Below, one piece after another: positions 1 through 4,908 of a stretch of DNA of 6,234 nucleotides (position 1 is its first letter; the number at the start of each line of letters is the position of its first letter). The DNA is taken from contig CAIQSZ010000358.1 of the NCBI GenBank assembly GCA_903874575.1, positions 1-6,234 on the forward strand, written 5' to 3'. The position numbers were made by a program, and so were the translations under genes. The notes beneath the pieces were generated by a model, which saw only the letters and a program-made list of their open reading frames with translations, made no database searches and was not told the origin of the DNA. Origin of the DNA: an uncultured Elusimicrobia bacterium. Its GTDB lineage: Bacteria > Elusimicrobiota > Elusimicrobia > UBA1565 > UBA9628.

Positions 1-779
1 AGGTAGCGGTCGTAGTTGTCCCCGGTGGAGCCGACGGGGATCTCGAAGTCGAAGCGGTCGTACACCAGGTACGGGTGCGCGCGGCGCACGTCGTAGGGCA
101 CGCCGGTCGAGCGCAGGAACGGGCCGGTGATGCCGTAGGCGACGGCGTCCTCCTTCGAGATGACGCCGGTGCCCTCCACGCGGTCCATGAAGATGCGGTT
201 CTTGGTGAGAAGCTTGTCGCAGTCGCGCAGGACCTCGCGCACCTGCTCGGCGGCCGCGGCGAACTTCGGCGCGAAATCGGGAGGCAGGTCGCCCTTCACG
301 CCGCCCACGCGGGTGAAGTTCGTGGTGACGCGCGCGCCCGTCAGATTATCGACGAGCTGGTACAGGTATTCGCGCGCCTTGATCATGTACAGGAACACCG
401 TGAAGGAGCCCAGCTCCATGGCCGAGGCGCCCAGGCATGTCAGATGATCGGTGACGCGCGAAATCTCGCAGGCGATGACGCGGATGTATTGGCCGCGCTC
501 CGGCACCTCGATGCCCGCCAGCGTCTCGACGGCCGTCACGTAGCCCACGTTGTTGATCAGCGGCGACACGTAGTTGAGACGGTCCGTCCACGGCACCACG
601 TTGTTCCAGGTCTCGCTCTCGGCGTGCTTCTCAAAGGCGCGGTGCAGGTAGCCGATCTCCACGCCGGTGTCCACGATGCGTTCGCCTTCCAGCTCCAAGG
701 TCAGGTGCACGACGCCGTGCATGGCCGGATGCTGAGGGCCCATGTTGAGCATGAACGTCTTGCGGGATCGATCGGTCAT
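1..779 (-). CDS. nuoD: NADH-quinone oxidoreductase subunit D (49 kDa subunit), 3' end beyond window
   Basis: Peripheral-arm subunit of complex I that forms most of the quinone-reduction pocket together with NuoB. I translated 259 residues from the ATG at 779; the frame stays open to the window edge, so about a third of a typical 380-430 residue protein is missing. The N-terminal loop reads GPQHPAMHG (residues 14-22), giving His17 and His21; His21 corresponds to the quinone-site His38 of Thermus Nqo4. Tyr70 in RLNYVS corresponds to the quinone-binding Tyr87. Further family blocks are IGYLHRAFEK (42-51), EISRVTDHL (105-113), VGGVKGDLP and the GVPYDVR segment. The position usually held by Asp (Asp139 in Thermus) is Glu122. 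The start ATG overlaps the nuoC stop as ATGA; no strong Shine-Dalgarno is visible, so translational coupling to nuoC is likely. It is not fused to nuoC. The hydrogenase large-subunit relationship is ruled out by the close match to NuoD throughout. Confidence 0.97.
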   Translation of the reverse strand, partial: MTDRSRKTFMLNMGPQHPAMHGVVHLTLELEGERIVDTGVEIGYLHRAFEKHAESETWNNVVPWTDRLNYVSPLINNVGYVTAVETLAGIEVPERGQYIRVIACEISRVTDHLTCLGASAMELGSFTVFLYMIKAREYLYQLVDNLTGARVTTNFTRVGGVKGDLPPDFAPKFAAAAEQVREVLRDCDKLLTKNRIFMDRVEGTGVISKEDAVAYGITGPFLRSTGVPYDVRRAHPYLVYDRFDFEIPVGSTGDNYDRY

Positions 780-1267
780 TGGCCGGTGATGGTGGGCTTC
801 AATATATTGAACGAGGGAGAGTCCGCCTTGTCGCCGCTCTTCGGTCCGATCAGGGGCTGGCGCTTGGCGATCGGATAGTCCTTGCGCAGGGGGTGGCCGG
901 AGAACTCCTCGTACATGAGGAGCCGCTCGATGTCCGGGCGGTCGACGGGCCTAACGCCGAACATGTCCCAGACCTCGCGCTCCAGCCAATCGGCGATCGG
1001 CCACAGGCCGCGCGCGGAGCGCAGGACCGGGGCTTCGTCCACGGCGCAGTGGACCTCGACGCGGCCCAGGTCGGCGCCGCTCTCCAGGTCGAACTTCATC
1101 AGGCGGTAGATCACGTCGAAGCGCGGCGACCTCTTCTGCGCGAGGTAGTCCGCGCAGGTCAGGTCGACCAGCATGTTGTAGCCTTCGGCCTTCAGGCCCG
1201 CCAGCGCCTCCAAGTTCCCCGCCGCGGGAACGTCGCGCCGCTCGCCCCGCTGGAGGTTCGCGCTCAC
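776..1267 (-). CDS. nuoC: NADH-quinone oxidoreductase subunit C (30 kDa subunit)
   Basis: Peripheral-arm scaffold subunit of complex I that packs against NuoD and NuoB; it carries no cofactor. I take the start as the GTG at 1267, giving 163 residues, because a GGGAGG sits 5 bases upstream and the GTGA overlaps the nuoB stop codon. Longer in-frame extension would run deep into nuoB. Family evidence: EREVWDMFGV at residues 96-105 and FSGHPLRKDYP at 122-132, the two hallmark blocks of the 30 kDa family. Between them the usual GHPDLRR stretch reads DRPDIER (109-115), a departure from the consensus. The protein is short for the family (Thermus Nqo5 is about 207 residues), mostly because the N-terminus is trimmed. 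The C-terminus ends in a polar tail, SGDKADSPSFNILKPTITGQ. It ends in an ATGA overlap with nuoD, so the two are separate but probably coupled in translation. Confidence 0.95.
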   Translation of the reverse strand: MSANLQRGERRDVPAAGNLEALAGLKAEGYNMLVDLTCADYLAQKRSPRFDVIYRLMKFDLESGADLGRVEVHCAVDEAPVLRSARGLWPIADWLEREVWDMFGVRPVDRPDIERLLMYEEFSGHPLRKDYPIAKRQPLIGPKSGDKADSPSFNILKPTITGQ

Positions 1268-1740
1268 TTCATCCTCCCGCCCGTCTTCTGGATTTTTTCC
1301 TGGAGCAGGACCAGCCCCTGGATCACGGTCTCGGGACGCGGCGGACAACCGGGAATGTAGAGATCGACGGGAACGATGGTGTCGATGCCCTGCACGGTCG
1401 AATAGTTGTTGTAGAAGCCTCCGGTGCAAGTGCAGACGCCGAAGGCCACCACCCACTTCGGCGCCGGCATCTGGTCGTAGATGCGGCGCAGGACCGGCGC
1501 CATCTTATGCGAGATGGTCCCCACCACCAGCAGACAGTCGGCCTGGCGGGGCGAGAAACGCGGGAAGCCCGCCCCGAAGCGATCCATGTCGTAGTGGCTG
1601 GCGGCCGTGGACATGTACTCCATGCCGCAGCACGCGGTCACGAACGGGTACTGGAAGATCGAATACTTGCGCGCCCAGCCCAGCGCGGCGTCCAACTGGG
1701 TGGCCATCACGCCCGCGGGGGCCGATTCTTCTAGCGGCAT
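1264..1740 (-). CDS. nuoB: NADH-quinone oxidoreductase subunit B (20 kDa / PSST, cluster N2)
   Basis: Carries the terminal [4Fe-4S] cluster N2 of complex I, which passes electrons to quinone at the interface with NuoD. The 158-residue product has the four expected cysteine ligands: adjacent Cys37-Cys38 (in TACCGME), Cys103 (in GVCTCTGG) and Cys132 (in YIPGCPPRPE). Other family blocks are ASHYDMDRFG (48-57), FSPRQADCLLVVGTISHKMAPVLRRIYDQMP (62-92) and NNYSTVQGIDTIVPVDLY (111-128). Cys105, two residues after ligand Cys103, is not part of the usual ligand set; that position is more often Ser, Asn or Gly. The start at 1740 is preferred over the ATG at 1707 because AAGGGAG lies 7 bases upstream of 1740 and nothing comparable precedes 1707. 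The start overlaps the nuoA stop by 10 bases and the end overlaps nuoC by 4. The length is normal for short NuoB proteins. Confidence 0.97.
   Translation of the reverse strand: MPLEESAPAGVMATQLDAALGWARKYSIFQYPFVTACCGMEYMSTAASHYDMDRFGAGFPRFSPRQADCLLVVGTISHKMAPVLRRIYDQMPAPKWVVAFGVCTCTGGFYNNYSTVQGIDTIVPVDLYIPGCPPRPETVIQGLVLLQEKIQKTGGRMK
1273..1278 (-). promoter_or_regulatory. Shine-Dalgarno of nuoC, inside the 3' end of nuoB
   Basis: The minus strand reads GGGAGG, with 5 bases separating it from the GTG at 1267. It lies within the last codons of nuoB. It decides the nuoC start: a non-ATG codon with the strongest ribosome-binding site of this window, even though an ATG (1272-1270, in the nuoB frame) lies immediately upstream. 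Confidence 0.85.
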
Positions 1741-2093
1741 TCGAGGGCTCCCTTGCGCCAGAAATAGGCCAGCATGAACAGCACCAGCAAGGTGAATCCC
1801 GACACCGCCGCCATCGCGCCCAGGTCAAGAGCCGGCTTGTTCAGCGCCCACGGCAGGAGGAAAGCCAGGTCCACGTCGAACACCACGAACAGGACCGCGA
1901 AGCGGTGATAGAGCACGGTCATGCGCTCATGGGCCGGAGACAGCGGCGGCAGACCGGTCTCGTAAGGCATGTCGGCGTCGCCCTGCCGCGCGGACTTCGG
2001 GCCGAACAGCTTGCCCGCGTTGGCGAACAGCCCGGTGATCGCGACGACCGCGACGAAGTTGACGGCCAGCGCGAACAGCGCGAGGGAACTCAT
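1731..2093 (-). CDS. nuoA: NADH-quinone oxidoreductase subunit A (ND3-like membrane subunit)
   Basis: Small membrane subunit of complex I at the joint between the membrane arm and the quinone site; its first loop lines the quinone entry region. The product has 120 residues, the usual size, with three hydrophobic segments at about 4-26, 61-83 and 92-112. The loop motif MPYETG (42-47) matches the family PYECG/PFESG, with Thr46 where mitochondrial ND3 has the Cys used as a marker of the active/deactive transition. The second helix carries FDVDLAFLLPWA (72-83); most homologues have FD(L/V/I)E, so Asp75 stands in for a conserved Glu. The C-terminus YFWRKGALECR resembles the family's W-x-x-GAL ending. 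The ATG at 2093 overlaps the nuoN stop as ATGA and is preceded by GGGAGGG. A longer in-frame reading upstream lies entirely over nuoN and is a shadow. Confidence 0.95.
   Translation of the reverse strand: MSSLALFALAVNFVAVVAITGLFANAGKLFGPKSARQGDADMPYETGLPPLSPAHERMTVLYHRFAVLFVVFDVDLAFLLPWALNKPALDLGAMAAVSGFTLLVLFMLAYFWRKGALECR
1748..1754 (-). promoter_or_regulatory. Shine-Dalgarno of nuoB, inside the 3' end of nuoA
   Basis: The minus strand reads AAGGGAG, 7 bases before the ATG at 1740. It supports the upstream start of nuoB over the internal ATG at 1707, which is preceded by a GC-rich stretch without a purine-rich binding site. Confidence 0.75.
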
Positions 2094-3439
2094 CGCCAAG
2101 CCCTCCCGGTGAGCCCGGCCAGAAGAAACGGGGCCGCGCCCAGCATGAGCGCGCCGATCGCGCAGACCAGCACGGTCAGACGCGCGGCCGCGCAACCGCA
2201 GCGGGGCGCCGCGCCGGAAGGCGCATCGAAGTACATGTCGCGCACCAGGCCCAGGTAGTAGCCCAGGGACACCAAAGCGGAGACGCCGGCCAACGCCGCG
2301 GCAACCGCGTAGGGAACGCGGAGCGCCTGCCAGAAGATCAGAAGCTTGGCCACGAAGCCGCCCGTCGGCGGCATGCCGCCCAGCGCGAAAAGCAGGACCG
2401 CGAAAGCCGCGGCCAGCCCCGGCTCGCGCGCCGCGTAGCCGCGCAGGCCCGCGCGCGTCTCGACGCCGGAGGCGCGGATGAACGCGAACGCGCCGTTGCT
2501 GAGCAAGGCGTAGGCGCCCAGGTAGAACAGCAGGGACGAAGCCGCCGCGGGATCGAAGCCCAGCGCCCGCCAGGCGCCCACGCCCAGCACGAGCAGTCCC
2601 GCGTGCGCCAGCGACGAGTAAGCCAATAAGCGTTGGAGACGTTCCTGACGCAGAGCCAGGAACGCGCCGACCAGCGCGGTCAACGCACCCAGCCAGGGCA
2701 GGACCGCCGCGGAGGCCTGAACCGGAGCCAGCGAAACGACGCGCATCAGGAACAACACCGCCGCGGCCTTCATCGAAGTCGAAAGGAAGCCGGCCACCTC
2801 GGGCGCCGAGGCTTCGTACACGTCGGGCAGCCACCAATGCAAGGGCACCGCGCCGATCTTGAACAGCGCGGCGGCGGTCATGAGCGCCACGCCCGCCTGT
2901 CCCTGAGCGCCCAACGGCAGGAGCGCGGGACCGAGCCGCCGCGTCTCGGCGTAGTAGAGCGCCAAACCGAGCAGGAAGACCGCGCCCGCCAGCGCGCCCG
3001 CGAAGAAATACTTGAGCGCGGCCTCCAGGCGCCGCGCGCCGTCGCCTTGGCCGGCGCGGGCGACCAGCAGATAGGCCGGCAGGGACATGAACTCAAGGCC
3101 GACGAAAAGCATGAGGAGGTTTCCGGAGACCGCGAGCAGGCTCATGCCCAGGACGGAGCCCAGGAACAACGCGGCCTCCACGTCGTCGCCCGAGGACATG
3201 AACGCCAGCGGCAGGGCGCCCGCGACGATCACCAACTGCCAGCACAGCCCCTTCACGTCCGCGCCGATCAGCGGCGCCAAAATCGCCGGCTCCACGCCGC
3301 GCATCAGCCACAATGCCGTCAACGGCGCGGCCAGGACCAAAGCGCGCACCGCCGACGCCGGCGGGCGGCGCAGGAGACCTAAACCGAGCGCGCCCAGCAC
3401 GCCCGCGGCGAGGACCGCCTGCGGCATCAGAACGTTCAT
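2090..3439 (-). CDS. nuoN: NADH-quinone oxidoreductase subunit N (antiporter-like, ND2-like)
   Basis: Proton-translocating membrane subunit of complex I, the antiporter-like unit nearest the quinone-side helices. From the ATG at 3439 it has 449 residues, some 35 fewer than E. coli NuoN, yet I can place 14 hydrophobic segments. Conserved charged residues are present: Glu116 in VGLEFMSLPAYLL (helix 5), Lys194 in LFKIGAVPLHWWLPDVY (broken helix 7), Lys224 in STSMKAAAV (helix 8) and Lys365 in GGMPPTGGFVAKLLIF (broken helix 12). The stretch RLQRLLAYSSLAHAG (267-281) is the family motif but with Gln269 where Lys is typical. The start is chosen by the ATGA overlap with the nuoM stop; the upstream site is only a weak GGGGG-type sequence, so coupling to nuoM is probable. 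A much longer in-frame reading upstream is Arg-rich and lies over nuoM, and is rejected. Confidence 0.96.
   Translation of the reverse strand: MNVLMPQAVLAAGVLGALGLGLLRRPPASAVRALVLAAPLTALWLMRGVEPAILAPLIGADVKGLCWQLVIVAGALPLAFMSSGDDVEAALFLGSVLGMSLLAVSGNLLMLFVGLEFMSLPAYLLVARAGQGDGARRLEAALKYFFAGALAGAVFLLGLALYYAETRRLGPALLPLGAQGQAGVALMTAAALFKIGAVPLHWWLPDVYEASAPEVAGFLSTSMKAAAVLFLMRVVSLAPVQASAAVLPWLGALTALVGAFLALRQERLQRLLAYSSLAHAGLLVLGVGAWRALGFDPAAASSLLFYLGAYALLSNGAFAFIRASGVETRAGLRGYAAREPGLAAAFAVLLFALGGMPPTGGFVAKLLIFWQALRVPYAVAAALAGVSALVSLGYYLGLVRDMYFDAPSGAAPRCGCAAARLTVLVCAIGALMLGAAPFLLAGLTGRAWR
2101..2107 (-). promoter_or_regulatory. Shine-Dalgarno of nuoA, inside the 3' end of nuoN
   Basis: The minus strand reads GGGAGGG, 7 bases before the ATG at 2093. 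This fixes the nuoA start within a much longer open frame. It also shows that nuoA, although only 4 bases into the nuoN stop, has its own ribosome-binding site rather than depending only on termination-reinitiation. Confidence 0.8.
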
Positions 3440-4908
3440 GGCGCCAACCCCCGCAGCGACGGCGCCAAGAGAGCGACCCATGAGGCCGGCGCCAGCCCGA
3501 TCCACAGCATGAGCGCGCACAGGACCCAAAGGATGCCCTTCTCGCGGAGCGTGAGGTCGGTCACGTGATCGCTGACCGAGCCCGCGCCTTCGGGCGCCCA
3601 GAACACCGCCTGGTAGGCGGGCAGAGCGTAGGCCGCGGCCAACGTGACCCCGACCACGCCGGCGACCACGAAGACCGGCAGGCTCAGGTAGGAGATCGGC
3701 GAGTGCGCGATGCCGGACAGGCACATGAACTCTCCGACGAAGCCGTTAAGACCCGGCAAACCGATCGACGCGAGGATGGAAAAGCCGAAGAAGAACGCCA
3801 GCGAGGGCGCGCGCTCGGCCAGCCCGCCGAAATCGGAAAGGCCGCGCTTGTGCGCGCGCTCATAGAGGAAGCCGACCATCAAGAAAAGCGCGCCGGTCGT
3901 AATGCCGTGATTGATCATCTGCAGCGAGCCGCCGACGACGCCTTGAGCCGCGCCGGAAACCACGCCCAGCAGGCAGAAGCCGAGGTGCGCGATCGACGAA
4001 TACGCGACCAGGCGCTTGAGATCGGTCTGCGCCATGGCGCACAGCGCGCCGTAGACCGCGCCCAACGCCGCCACGCCCGCCATCCATGGCGCCCAGGTCT
4101 GCGCGAAGCGCGGAAACAGGGGCAAGGCGACGCGGATCAGGCCGTACAGGCCCATCTTCAGCATCACGCCCGCCAGCATCACCGAACCGGCGGCCGGGGC
4201 CTCGGTATGGGCGTCGGGCAGCCAGGTGTGCAGGGGCACGACGGGGATCTTGACGCCGAAGCCGAGCAGAAGCCCCAGGAAAATCCACGGGCCGGCCGCG
4301 CCGACCGGCGCGCCCTTGAGGCCCTCCAGGCTCCAAGTCCAGAAGCCGGTCTGCGAATGCTTGGCCACGACCAGCGCGATCAGCGCCAGCAGCATGAACA
4401 CCGACCCCGCGAAGGTGAACAGGAAGAACTTCATCGCCGCGTGACGGCGGTTATCCGAACCCCATAGGCCGATGATGAAGAACATCGGGATCAAGGTCGC
4501 TTCCCAGAAGACGTAGAAAAGAAACAGGTCGCGCGCGAGGAACACGCCGGTCAGCGCCGAGGACAGCGCCAGGAAATTCGCCCAATAGGCGCCGGAGACT
4601 TCGAGTTCCCAGGAGGCGGCGACGCAGACCAAGTTCAGGAACGAGGTCAAAACGATCAGCGCCGCCGACAGCCCGTCTGCGGCGAGGCTGTAGGAAATGC
4701 CGAACGCCCACGGCGAGCCGCCGACCGCGTACACACCGACGCCGGAGCCGGCCCAAAACGGCCTCAGGACCGCCAGCGAAACGCCGAAGAACGCCGCCGA
4801 CGCCGCCAGCGCCGCGGCGCGCGCGTGCAGACGCCCGAAGCGCCCGGCGAAGAGGCAGGCGGCCGCCCCGGCCAACGGAAGGACCCACAGAACGGTCAGC
4901 AGGCTCAT
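3436..4908 (-). CDS. nuoM: NADH-quinone oxidoreductase subunit M (antiporter-like, ND4-like)
   Basis: Proton-translocating membrane subunit of complex I between NuoL and NuoN. The product from the ATG at 4908 has 490 residues (E. coli NuoM has 509) and is hydrophobic throughout, consistent with 14 helices. Diagnostic features: Glu136 in FYVFWEATLIPMFF (helix 5), Lys220 in FGVKIPVVPLHTWLPDAHTEAPAAGSV (broken helix 7), Lys251 in GVMLKMGLYGLIR (helix 8), QTDLKRLVAYSSIAHLGF (294-311), NHGITTGALF (333-342) and LPGLNGFVGEF (384-394). Glu393 in the last motif is the acidic residue characteristic of NuoM helix 12, where NuoL and NuoN have Lys; this separates it from its paralogues. The start is set by the ATGA overlap with nuoL and a GGGAG 7 bases upstream; the in-frame extension to 5367 is Arg-rich shadow over nuoL. 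Its stop overlaps the nuoN start. Confidence 0.97.
   Translation of the reverse strand: MSLLTVLWVLPLAGAAACLFAGRFGRLHARAAALAASAAFFGVSLAVLRPFWAGSGVGVYAVGGSPWAFGISYSLAADGLSAALIVLTSFLNLVCVAASWELEVSGAYWANFLALSSALTGVFLARDLFLFYVFWEATLIPMFFIIGLWGSDNRRHAAMKFFLFTFAGSVFMLLALIALVVAKHSQTGFWTWSLEGLKGAPVGAAGPWIFLGLLLGFGVKIPVVPLHTWLPDAHTEAPAAGSVMLAGVMLKMGLYGLIRVALPLFPRFAQTWAPWMAGVAALGAVYGALCAMAQTDLKRLVAYSSIAHLGFCLLGVVSGAAQGVVGGSLQMINHGITTGALFLMVGFLYERAHKRGLSDFGGLAERAPSLAFFFGFSILASIGLPGLNGFVGEFMCLSGIAHSPISYLSLPVFVVAGVVGVTLAAAYALPAYQAVFWAPEGAGSVSDHVTDLTLREKGILWVLCALMLWIGLAPASWVALLAPSLRGLAP

Noticed and set aside
75..878. 267-residue open frame on the plus strand opposite nuoD and the end of nuoC
   Set aside because: The translation is rich in Ala, Arg, His, Val and Gly with no domain or membrane pattern. 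It lies antisense to strongly conserved NuoD and NuoC coding sequence; GC-rich codons leave few stops on the other strand.
779..1360. 193-residue plus-strand frame opposite nuoC and nuoB
   Set aside because: Low-complexity shadow with no recognisable domain, antisense to conserved genes.
2094..2837. In-frame upstream extension of nuoA, suggesting a fusion protein
   Set aside because: It overlaps nuoN in another frame and has no domain; nuoA starts at 2093 with a good binding site and normal family length.
2633..3382. 249-residue plus-strand frame opposite nuoN
   Set aside because: Extremely rich in Arg, Gln, Glu and His, which is the expected antisense image of Leu/Ala-rich membrane helices; no domain seen.
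3565..4467. 300-residue plus-strand frame opposite nuoM
   Set aside because: Highly charged Arg/Gln/His-rich sequence, again the complement of membrane-helix codons in a GC-rich gene; no binding site or domain supports it.
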